DNA from: Alicyclobacillus_A sp963788285
Lineage (GTDB): Bacteria; Bacillota; Bacilli; Alicyclobacillales; Alicyclobacillaceae
Assembly (NCBI GenBank): GCA_963788285.1
Contig: CAWBGB010000012.1
Span: 62,001 to 126,000, forward strand
Reading direction: 5' to 3'
DNA length: 64,000 bases
Shown: piece by piece, positions 35,346-43,600 of the stretch
How positions within the stretch are numbered: the first letter of the stretch is position 1
Layout: each line of letters begins with the position of its first letter
Program-made: the position numbers and the translations under genes
The notes under the pieces: model-generated
What the model saw: only the letters and a program-made list of their open reading frames with translations
What the model was told of the DNA's origin: nothing
Database searches by the model: none

Positions 35346-35741
35346 ATGGAAGAGGAACAAAAGGTATTTGGAATTGTCTATGAGTCCCCGGACTCTGAGG
35401 AAAACGTTACGCACTCTCATGAACTTTACCTAATCACCTGGGACGGAAGACAACTTCATACGCACGGATTTTCCGGCGTAACCTCGTTTGATGTGGGTCA
35501 TCGCCACAGCTATGCTGGGGTTTCAATGCCAGCACCAAGCGGAGTTCCACACACTCATGCATACTCAACCGTTACCTCTTTGAGTGATGGTCATACTCAT
35601 CGAATTAGCGGCCGAACAGGACCCGCAATTCCTTTACCGGGGGGAGGCCACTATCATTTCTTTGCAGGTGTAACCACTGTGGACGGTAGAATTCCGCATA
35701 GCCATTCATATAGCGGACGAACCGGAAACGAAATCCCATAA
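35346..35741 (+). CDS. YmaF-family histidine-rich repeat protein
   Basis: 131 residues. After a short N-terminus come five degenerate repeats of about 20 residues built on HxHxYSGxTS-type units (THSHE, HTHGFSGVTS, HRHSYAGVS, HTHAYSTVTS, HTHRISGRTG, HYHFFAGVTT, HSHSYSGRTG): about 15 histidines in paired H-x-H. This is the layout of Bacillus YmaF (PF12788 type). Metal binding (zinc, nickel or similar) is a reasonable inference from the paired histidines. ATG at 35346 has AAGGAG 9 nt upstream. No signal peptide. Confidence 0.82.
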   Translation: MEEEQKVFGIVYESPDSEENVTHSHELYLITWDGRQLHTHGFSGVTSFDVGHRHSYAGVSMPAPSGVPHTHAYSTVTSLSDGHTHRISGRTGPAIPLPGGGHYHFFAGVTTVDGRIPHSHSYSGRTGNEIP

Positions 35742-35827
35742 CCACAAAGAAAGTTTTTCAATGATTACTATATTGCGTGTCAAGTGGGGAATACGGTAAC
35801 ATCCGTATCCCCCATGCATTCATGCAC

Positions 35828-36550
35828 TCATCTCCACTCGCAAGGTGACACCTCAGCCTCTGCATTCATTTCTACAGCACGGTTTTCTCCATATTCTTGA
35901 ATGAGACGCTGTTTAGAAATTGCAACAATTTTAGGGTTAAAGATATCTGGGTGTGACTTAGACAGGACATATGCGTTTGGATTCGCCATACGCAAAATGT
36001 TGCGTAAATACCAAGCTAGAAAGCGACGTATAGTCGGACTATGAATGTCATAGGTGCTAAAGCCAAATGGTTTTACACCCCGGTGGATTAACGTTGTACC
36101 ATACAGAATTTTTACCTTTTGATACTTTGGAGAAGCTACGCAATGAGCAAGCGCGGGCAACGAACGTCTAGCCTCTTTTATGAGTCTTTTGGCCAGGCCG
36201 ACCACGGAGTGTTCTTCAAGTATGACTTGAGCCACGAGTTTATTGTTCAAATGAATTTCGATGACCGGATCAAATCGTTGCACACAGACTCCGTCCACCG
36301 AAAATGGCCGTCCTAGATATCGGTGCTTTGTAATACAAAAAAGAAAAGACTCTCCCCGTTCTAGAGGTTTGATCCTCGTCGCCACCCGAACGAGTGAATC
36401 ACATGACCTCCAAACCAAGCTGTGGAGCTGGTCCTTATAGCTGCCTTTCCGGTTCCGCAGATGGCTCTCAACGAATAAGGGATCGCGAATCAAAAAAGCC
36501 AGCGAAACATGAACATAGTCCATGAATTGGCTCCGGGTGAACCGGATCAT
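35828..36550 (-). CDS. YkoP-like domain protein
   Basis: 240 residues, soluble. The central block (LVRVATRIKPLERGESFLFCITKHRYLGRPF, then GVCVQRFDPVIEIHLNNKLV) matches the YkoP-like domain found in Bacillota, sometimes fused to polysaccharide deacetylases. The segment after residue 95 (SVVGLAKRLIKEARRSLPALAHCV, then KILYGTTLIHRGVKPFGF) is also typical. Function is not established; an envelope or lipid-linked sugar role has been suggested only by gene context. The start is ATG at 36550, with AGGGGG upstream. It is relatively AT-rich. Confidence 0.68.
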   Translation of the reverse strand: MIRFTRSQFMDYVHVSLAFLIRDPLFVESHLRNRKGSYKDQLHSLVWRSCDSLVRVATRIKPLERGESFLFCITKHRYLGRPFSVDGVCVQRFDPVIEIHLNNKLVAQVILEEHSVVGLAKRLIKEARRSLPALAHCVASPKYQKVKILYGTTLIHRGVKPFGFSTYDIHSPTIRRFLAWYLRNILRMANPNAYVLSKSHPDIFNPKIVAISKQRLIQEYGENRAVEMNAEAEVSPCEWR

Positions 36551-36710
36551 CGTTGGATACCCCCTGTTCTGAAACAAATTCATTCCAGAGCGTATTATCT
36601 ACAGAGGCGTGGAAAATGACCCAATGAAGGATGGATTCAGGCATTGTCGAACGCGGAAATGACATGAACAATATGGGAAATTGCGGTATGCTTTTGCATC
36701 CAATATAGCA

Positions 36711-37493
36711 TTAAGTGATGTGTTTCTCGCGCGTCTTAATGAACTGTGTTATTCGGTCATTTAACTCGTCACTCGCTTTTGTTGGAATTTGATGCTTCAC
36801 ATTCTGTACAAGCAACAGCTCACTTTCGGGTAGACGCTCATGTAAAAGGCGCCCATACGAATGAAATCCCCGGTCCTTGGCGCCATACACAAGCAGAACA
36901 GGAGAGTGAATGGTCGACAAACCCTCTGTGCAGTTGTAATGCAAGCTACTCCGATAGTACTGCTCTACATTTTGCGGGTTACCACGTTTTGAATCTTCAT
37001 AGGTTTTCCACAGCAACCGTCTTGAGTCTGAATTACTCCAGGACAAAGACAGAGCAAGAGGCCGCATCGCCTTAATTTTGGCGAAAGCAATCCCTAACCG
37101 AATTCGACATGCCAAACGCAAATCGTGTACCTCCGATATACCCCCAATCACAATACCGCCTAGTGCCCTCTCGGGATACGTCAATAAAAACTTGAGTACA
37201 ATGGAACCGCCTGTTGAGTAGCCGCAAAGGTATGCCTTTTCGATTCTGAGGAAGTCAAGCAACTGTTTGATGTCGTCAGCAATTAATGAATACGTCAATG
37301 GTTTCGGTGATGGATGGCTTCTTCCATGTCCCCGAATATCAAACCTAATGGTCCGAAAATGAGATGATAACCCATTCATTTGATATGCAAAGCTGATGCT
37401 GCTGAGTACAGGTGGGTGAATGAAGATAATTGGCGTTCCTTGTCCTTGGGTCTCGTAATAGATCGCGACCCCGTCAATTTCAGTCATTGGCAT
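36711..37493 (-). CDS. Alpha/beta-fold hydrolase
   Basis: 260 residues. N-terminal ETQGQGTPIIFIHPPVL oxyanion loop, FDIRGHGRS, the nucleophile elbow LCGYSTGGSI (serine near residue 93), an acid in LLVYGAKDRGF and the histidine in VKHQIP. All three members of the catalytic triad can be placed. The substrate is unknown (esterase, lipase or C-C hydrolase type). The gap to the YkoP-like gene, on the same strand, is about 160 bp. Confidence 0.88.
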   Translation of the reverse strand: MPMTEIDGVAIYYETQGQGTPIIFIHPPVLSSISFAYQMNGLSSHFRTIRFDIRGHGRSHPSPKPLTYSLIADDIKQLLDFLRIEKAYLCGYSTGGSIVLKFLLTYPERALGGIVIGGISEVHDLRLACRIRLGIAFAKIKAMRPLALSLSWSNSDSRRLLWKTYEDSKRGNPQNVEQYYRSSLHYNCTEGLSTIHSPVLLVYGAKDRGFHSYGRLLHERLPESELLLVQNVKHQIPTKASDELNDRITQFIKTREKHIT

Positions 37494-37642
37494 CGTTTGA
37501 CCACCGTCTTACTCTTTTTTTCGCTCAAAATCGCCGCTGAGTTCAACGTCTAGATTTCCCTGCACGGGCAAATTTAAACTGGGAATTATCACGACATGTT
37601 TGTGGCTGGCGGTTTGGTACGCCGGTACCCGCTGGAAGTCTA

Positions 37643-37687
37643 AGCTTCGTGATGGGGCTCCTCCCTCAGGGAGTCCATCACGAAGTT
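37643..37687. terminator. Long hairpin between hydrolase gene and ADH remnant
   Basis: Perfect 11-bp stem CTTCGTGATGG (37645-37655) / CCATCACGAAG (37675-37685), with a second short GGCTCC / GGGAGTC pairing inside. It lacks a good T-run on either side, so it may be a weak terminator that served the lost alcohol dehydrogenase gene. Confidence 0.5.
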
Positions 37688-37718
37688 CTTACTGTACTGC
37701 CCCTTCACCGCGAATCGC

Positions 37719-37910
37719 TTACTCCATGGTCAACACGACACGGCCGTTGATGTGACCTTTCTTCATGCGTTCGAACACATCATTGATGTTTTCCAGGGGC
37801 TGTGTCTCTGATGGTCTTGACACGGGAGGCGAATTCTAACGCTTCCTGAAGGTCCTTTACGGGTTCCGACCATGGCCCCCTCCACAGTCACCCCGTTGAG
37901 TAGGCACAGG
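37719..37910 (-). pseudogene. Remnant of a zinc-dependent alcohol dehydrogenase C-terminus
   Basis: Minus-strand pieces NGVTVEGAMVGTRK and, one frame over, DLQEALEFASRVKT, then PLENINDVFERMKKGHINGRVVLTME and a stop at 37719. These are the last 60 or so residues of an AdhA-type medium-chain dehydrogenase, broken by at least two shifts. The rest of the gene is gone. Confidence 0.7.
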
Positions 37911-38031
37911 GCTCGGACTTTAGGTCCGCCATGGAATCGCCGAATCGCACGGCTGTTGATGGAGAGTAAAGAAGGAGAGTTTAGCAAATTTACGCTCGCT
38001 CTTCCAAAGGCAAGATGTGAGGTGTTGTGAA

Positions 38032-38762
38032 TGACTGCAAAAAAGGTCCTTGTCGTCGATGATGAAAAGGAAGTCACTACGTTTTTCAAACACCTATTAG
38101 CCCGCAAGCAGTGCGAGGTTCACATCGCCAACGATGCAACCGAAGTGGACCAACTGCTGTCACAATCAAATCCCGATCGACCTTGCGTTGGTGGATTTGA
38201 AACTGCCTGATGCACACGGCTTGGAATTACTCTACAGAAGCAAAAAGCAACGGCTTGTGAAGTTATCATGATGACGGGATATAGTGCCGTCAATACGACC
38301 GTCGCGGCGATGCAAGCGGGCGCCAGAGACTACCTGGAAAAGCCATTTGACGATAACACTGGATTGGAAGAACTGGTGAATTCCAAAGCGAGGAAGCCCT
38401 GTGTAGCCAGGCAGCCCATTACGGAATTATCTACTCTCCGAACAGCCCCATCAAGAATCTCCTCGCCGGATTCTTCGAATTGGCCAACCGCGAAATGTAC
38501 GACAGCTTCTCAACGCGCTGAATCAAACTATCGCCATTCATGACTGCAAAATCATACGGAAGGAACATCTTCCTCACTGGATCACGGCCGGCCCCGACCT
38601 CGATTTCGCGAATTTAATGAAGAAATTGAAAAATTAGAGTCCGCGTTGGGAAGAAAGTGATTGAAAAAGGGCTTGCCGAGACGGATGGAAACAAACGGCT
38701 CCTGAGCAAAAAGTGGAACGTCACGCCGCGAATCCTGCGTTACATCCTTAACGAGAAGTAGA
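38032..38762 (+). pseudogene. Response regulator, frameshifted
   Basis: Starts well (ATG at 38032 behind GAGGTG): MTAKKVLVVDDEKEVTTFFKHLLARKQC with the acidic pocket, but it shifts frame before the phosphorylated aspartate (DLALVDLKLPDAHGLEL in the next frame). It shifts again before VIMMTGYSAVNTTVAAMQAGARDYLEKPF (receiver end). A later portion (YGIIYSPNSPIKNLLAGFF) and a C-terminal Fis-like helix-turn-helix (GLAETDGNKRLLSKKWNVTPRILRYIL, stop at 38762) can still be read. At least three breaks. Confidence 0.75.
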
Positions 38763-38839
38763 AATTCGGGCCGGTGTCCTGTTGCTGAATGTCCAGCACC
38801 GAAATGGGCTGTTTCAATGATGCATAATTGAGGGACTTT

Positions 38840-39634
38840 ATGGTCACCGTGAAGACGAGATTTCTTATGGCAAACGGGGCGGTGGCGTTGATGTGGTTGA
38901 TGATTACACTCGCCGTTTTGACTCTGCTCGCCGTGACTGGTGTGCACAAGCCCACGTTCATCTTGAAGCTCTACGTAACAGGAATGGTCATCGTCTCTTC
39001 AATATATGTCTTGAGCGTCTCCGGAGGACGAGAGGAAAAAAACGGACCATTGCAGAGGGAAGATACGTACACCTACGGCAACGAGAACCAAGAAACAGAG
39101 TGCGACCGCATTGTAGAACCTGGTGATATTCTCCTCTATCGCAAACTACGCAATAGGAAAACGGAAACCATTAAGTTCATTGAACGGCTGAAGAATGGTC
39201 CGCAAGTTCGGGAGTATTATCATGTGGCGATTGCGTTAGACAAACATTCAAAAATTGAGGCAAATGGTAAAGTCGTCACCATGAAACCGATAGACGATGA
39301 ACAGTGTGATGTGTATCGTCCACCGATTCCACCCCAACAACGGGATTCCGGGATTGGCTACATGAAGCGCCTCACTGGTGAGCCCTATGATTGGTGGCTC
39401 GTGACAGATGATGTTTTACGTTATATTACGCGCGATGTGATTCATTTACCGGTGGGCTTTGTACAAGCTGAGGAACGACACAAAAAGATATGCACTTCTC
39501 TCGTGGTCCAGTATTTTGCAGCAGCAAAGTGGGGCCCAAAATTAAGCCCGAACGTGAGTCCGGAAGACATTTATTTTCTTGTCAAAAAATACGAAATTCG
39601 TGCAGATGGCCTCCCTTCTTGTAGGCCCCGGTAG
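38840..39634 (+). CDS. Membrane-anchored YiiX/YebB-like permuted papain-fold cysteine hydrolase
   Basis: 264 residues. Two membrane helices at the N-terminus (about 12-35 and 42-60), a charged linker, then a domain opening EPGDILLYRKL, with YYHVAIALD (catalytic histidine) and CTSLVVQYF (catalytic cysteine). This His-before-Cys order is that of the circularly permuted NlpC/P60-type family (PF05708). The domain probably faces the cytoplasm or outside of the membrane and cleaves amide or peptide bonds; the substrate is unknown. The start is ATG at 38840, with GAGGG upstream; an earlier TTG is less likely. A strong terminator follows. Confidence 0.78.
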   Translation: MVTVKTRFLMANGAVALMWLMITLAVLTLLAVTGVHKPTFILKLYVTGMVIVSSIYVLSVSGGREEKNGPLQREDTYTYGNENQETECDRIVEPGDILLYRKLRNRKTETIKFIERLKNGPQVREYYHVAIALDKHSKIEANGKVVTMKPIDDEQCDVYRPPIPPQQRDSGIGYMKRLTGEPYDWWLVTDDVLRYITRDVIHLPVGFVQAEERHKKICTSLVVQYFAAAKWGPKLSPNVSPEDIYFLVKKYEIRADGLPSCRPR

Positions 39635-39649
39635 CCACCTACCGAATTC

Positions 39650-39699
39650 AAAGAGGCTGCCCCAAAGCCACATGAGGATGGCTTTTGGGACAGCCTCTT
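39650..39699. terminator. Strong terminator between convergent genes
   Basis: Stem AAGAGGCTG.CCCAAAGCC / GGCTTTTGGG.CAGCCTCTT, about 19 bp with one bulge, 16 nt after the cysteine hydrolase stop and 10 nt before the end of the convergent glycine-zipper gene. Confidence 0.85.
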
Positions 39700-39709
39700 G
39701 CTGATTCTC

Positions 39710-40075
39710 TTACTGTGAAACAGATACCATAGGAGAAGTTCCGCCGCCTGGATTTGAACCCTTAAATGCAATATTCCCCACTTGTTGGCCTGCGTAGGTT
39801 CCCAGCCGGTCTCCTACATATCCCCCGACAATGGAGCCAACCATCGTTCCAAAACCTGGCATCACAGCCGTGCCAACTAAGGCTCCACATTCAACGCCCG
39901 CCATGGTTCCTATCGCCATGGAGACGTTCTTCGTGGAATTCACAGCGTAATCGTCCGCCTTGATATTCCCGTTCGTCAACGCGATGGTATCCTGCAATTG
40001 CGCGAATCCACCATTAATTAAACCCGCCCAAAGCGATCCACCTTCAAACATGTTTTTCCATACCTGCTCAAACAC
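39710..40075 (-). CDS. Glycine-zipper protein (121 aa)
   Basis: The C-terminal half (about residues 55-100) is a glycine-zipper: AGVECGALVGTAVMPGFGTMVGSIVGGYVGDRLGTYAGQQVG, a pattern of small residues every fourth position typical of membrane-inserting helices. No signal peptide. The start is GTG at 40075, with AAAGGAGGGG upstream; the longer frame has no ribosome binding site. It is last in the minus-strand run headed by the giant P-type ATPase. Confidence 0.72.
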   Translation of the reverse strand: MFEQVWKNMFEGGSLWAGLINGGFAQLQDTIALTNGNIKADDYAVNSTKNVSMAIGTMAGVECGALVGTAVMPGFGTMVGSIVGGYVGDRLGTYAGQQVGNIAFKGSNPGGGTSPMVSVSQ

Positions 40076-40141
40076 TAGGGTCACCCCTCCTTTCGTTTTC
40101 GTTAGTTTACCCACTCCGTACTGAGACCAATCTATTTTCGC

Positions 40142-40369
40142 TCAACCTCTCCACATCTTCGTAAACGATATCCACGACAGTACGTTCAATTTGCTTTCTC
40201 GGCTCTTGGTGCGAATGGCATCGAAAAAACGACCCAGGAATTGTTCCCACAAACGACCAATCGGAGCCCTCAGCTTGGAGTCTTGTAGCACAGCCTGAAC
40301 ACTAATGTTCAACGCCTCGTTTAGATGGCGCAATGCTTGTTCCAAGTGTTCCGAAATCTGCTCGTTCAT
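40142..40369 (-). CDS. Small helical protein next to the P-type ATPase (75 aa)
   Basis: Predicted all-helical: EQISEHLEQALRHLNEALNISVQAVLQDSK, then a basic C-terminal half. The gene begins 7 nt after the upstream small gene's stop, so it is probably translated by coupling; its own ribosome binding site is weak. No known family. The position in the ATPase operon is the main support. Confidence 0.55.
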   Translation of the reverse strand: MNEQISEHLEQALRHLNEALNISVQAVLQDSKLRAPIGRLWEQFLGRFFDAIRTKSRESKLNVLSWISFTKMWRG

Positions 40370-40376
40370 CTTGAAA

Positions 40377-40622
40377 TCAGTTCACTTCCATTTCACTGTC
40401 AATTCTTTTCTTAAAGCGTTCAAACTGAACCTCCGCCATAAAATCCTCAAGTTCTTCGCGGACGAATGAAAATCTCTTTCGCACTTCGTTCCCTGCCAAG
40501 GATGCCCCCGATAGCCCTCCTGATATCGCCGGTTTTGTGATGGTTTTCAATTTGGGTACCAGAACGGAAGCCGCGAACAGAAGTCCGACGCTGGTTACAA
40601 GTTGTTCTGCCTTCAAGTTCAT
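40377..40622 (-). CDS. Small single-helix membrane protein downstream of the P-type ATPase (DUF5132/DUF1490-like layout, 81 aa)
   Basis: One N-terminal membrane helix (about residues 8-25), a small-residue linker (PAISGGLSGASLAG) and a charged C-terminal helix rich in Glu (REELEDFMAEVQFERFKKR). The layout resembles DUF5132 or the PacL/DUF1490 proteins that accompany P-type ATPases elsewhere; the resemblance is one of design, not proven homology. GGGAGG is 8 nt upstream and only 22 nt separate it from the ATPase stop, so co-expression is likely. Confidence 0.65.
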   Translation of the reverse strand: MNLKAEQLVTSVGLLFAASVLVPKLKTITKPAISGGLSGASLAGNEVRKRFSFVREELEDFMAEVQFERFKKRIDSEMEVN

Positions 40623-40644
40623 TCATTCGTCCTCCCTTGCCCAA

Positions 40645-43600
40645 CTACATGGATGAGCAACAAGTGGGTCTCAACACGGGCGACATCGACCGTTCGCGAT
40701 TTGAAAACCAATCAATACATCGTTGCGACACCCATGTCAATGTACCGGTCACCGCAAGGACCATGCCCCAATGCGGAATCCCGAGTGGAACGGTGGCAAA
40801 CACGGTTCTTAGCCCAGGGACGTAAATGGTGGCAGCCAAAGCCAACCACGAACCGACGGTAGCAGTCAGAAGCACTCGATCTTTCTTCAGGGAAGCCTTC
40901 CCCGCGGTTCCGTACCTCCGCCAGGCGACGGTTTGAATCAATTGTCCCACGACCAATGATGCATACGTCATCGTCTGGGCTAAAGGTAGAGCCATCCCAG
41001 CCGCCAGGGCCGCGGCGAAGACAGCGACAGCCCCAAGCCCCAGGACACACCCTCGCGTCGCGAATGTCCTGTACAGTTCTCGGTCAATTACATCCTTGTA
41101 AGGCTTTTCAGGGATGTCATTTTGTGGTCCGGTCGCAAGAACCATTGCAGGTATGGCGTCCGTCAGGATGTTCATCAGCAAGATTTGCAGCGGAATCAAC
41201 GGCATCGGCAAACCAATGATGATGGACACGGCTGTCACCAAGACTTCTGCAAGATTCCCTGCCAGCAAGCACCCCATGGCCTTTCGGATGTTGCCAATAA
41301 TCGCACGCCCACCTTTCACACCATCCACAATCGAGTGAAAGTGATCTTCCAAGAGAACGATTCCAGCAGTCCCTCTCGTGATATCCGTTCCTTTCAATCC
41401 CATCGCGATTCCAACATCAGCTTTGCGGATGGCTGGTGCATCGTTCACTCCATCCCCCGTCATTGCGACAACTTCGCCAATTCGCTGAAATGCTTCTACA
41501 ATGCGCAATTTGTGCTCCGGAGAGACTCGTGCAAAAATGGACGTCTCAACTATTAATCGATCCAAATCTTCCTGAGACAACTGATCAAGCTCTTTGCCCG
41601 TCAAAATACGGTCTCCCGGTTGAAAAATCCCTATTTCGGCACCAATCGCACGAGCAGTGAAGGGGTGGTCACCGGTGATCATGACGGGTTTAATTCCGAG
41701 CTTCCGTGCTTCCTGAATGCTAGCAGCTACTCCCTCTTTCGGTGGGTCCATCATTCCCATTAACCCTACGTAAACGAGGTTATTGTCGATAACTTGCAAT
41801 GGATCTTCGTCATCATTCACGTTCCGATACGCACACGCTAGGACACGCAGAGCCTCATCTGCCATCCGCAAATTCTCTTCCCGGATCTGTCGGTGGACTT
41901 CTTCCGTTATCGGGTGGACTTCGCCTTCAGCCAGGTAATATGTACATTTTTGTAAAATCTCCTCGGGCGCCCCTTTTGAAAAGATGGTACATCTTTGTAA
42001 ACGCTCTCCCTCTTCGCAAACGATATGCGCTTGTTGGTTCTCTTCGCAAATGACGCTCATAGTGCGCGTTGCTGAATCGAATGGAATCTCCCGCTGTCGT
42101 TTCCAAACATCTTGATGCAAGTTCGCCTTTTCTGCCACAGTCAGCAAGGCGGCTTCTGTCGGATCACCCGTTGGATCAGTACTTTCCCCTCCAATACGCG
42201 CGTTATTGCATAACATCCCAATCGTCAACAACTGCCGAGTATCTGCATCGTCGAGCACCCGAAATGCTACATCGGGTTGATCACTCAAACAGAATTGCCC
42301 ACTTTCAGCGTCTTCAGTCACACGGATACGGTGCCTGACGGTCACGAGTTCTTTGACCGTCATTTCATTCTTCGTTAACGTTCCAGTTTTATCGCAACAA
42401 ATGACCGTAACGCGTCCGAGCGATTCTAAATTTGCGAGTTTTTTAATCACCGCGCGTCGCTTGGACATCGTCAATACGCCCGCCGTGAGCGCCACCGTGA
42501 TCGTTAACGGCAACCCTTCGGGAATTGCTGAGGCCGCCAGTGTGACGGAGGAAATGAGCAGTTGTACCGGCGGAATTCCACGCAGTAACCCCGCAACAGC
42601 GACGACGCCCGCCGCTACGATTGCGCCAACAACAAATCGTTTACTGATTTGTGTTACCCGTTTTTGGAGGAACGTTGGTTCTTCCTCTCGTTGGTTTATG
42701 AGCGAGTCTAATTGCCCAATCTCCGTGGATCGGCCGGTTGCAACCACAACGCCCTTACAACGACCACGTGTCACCACAGTGCCCATGAACAATGAATTTG
42801 AACGGTCTCCCATCGGCGTCTCAGTGGGAAGCAACACGGCATCCTTCACTACAGGAACAGATTCACCCGTGAGCATGGCTTCGTTCACTTCAAGATTCCA
42901 AGCCTCAATGACCCGAATGTCAGCGGGCACCTTGTCTCCTGACTCGAGCAACACAACATCTCCGGGCACTAAATCTTTCGTAGACACCATCTGGTCCGTT
43001 CCATCCCGAATCACTTTCGTTTGTGAATTGTCTTCAATTTTCAACGCCTGGATGACAGTCGCGGACCTCAGTTCCTGCCAAGTGGCCACCCATGCGTTGA
43101 TCACAAGGATACCGCACATGCACAAGGCGCTAAATCGCTCACCCATGACAAATGACAGGCCAGCGGTACCAAGCAAGATCAACATTGAAAGTTCTTTGAA
43201 CTGGTTCAAAAAGATACGGACTGGACTCGGCGGAGCAGGGGATGCCAAAACATTGGCTCCCCAAATCCGGAGGCGTTCCGAGACCTGTTGATTCGTGAGG
43301 CCACTCATGCTGGATCCGAGTTTGCGCAACAACTCATTCAGGTCAAGTGCATGAAATGGCTCGGTAGAACGACCGGCAGTGCACTCCTGGCGAACCGTTT
43401 TATGGGATGTATCGGATCTATCACGAATACGGGCACGAATACGACCGCTCAAGTCCTGTGCCGCAATGAGGAACATAGCGACGACATCGCCGGTCAGGGC
43501 AATCAGGGGGGCCGTAACCGGTGCAGCCAGAGCAAGCCCGACACCTGCAAGGTTCCATGCCTTTACGATGGCGACGTCACGCTGTGCACGCTGCCCTGTT

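Noticed and set aside
35236..35433. Plus-strand 65-codon frame overlapping ymaF
   Set aside because: The YmaF-like frame has the repeat pattern and ribosome binding site; this one is in a different frame without either.
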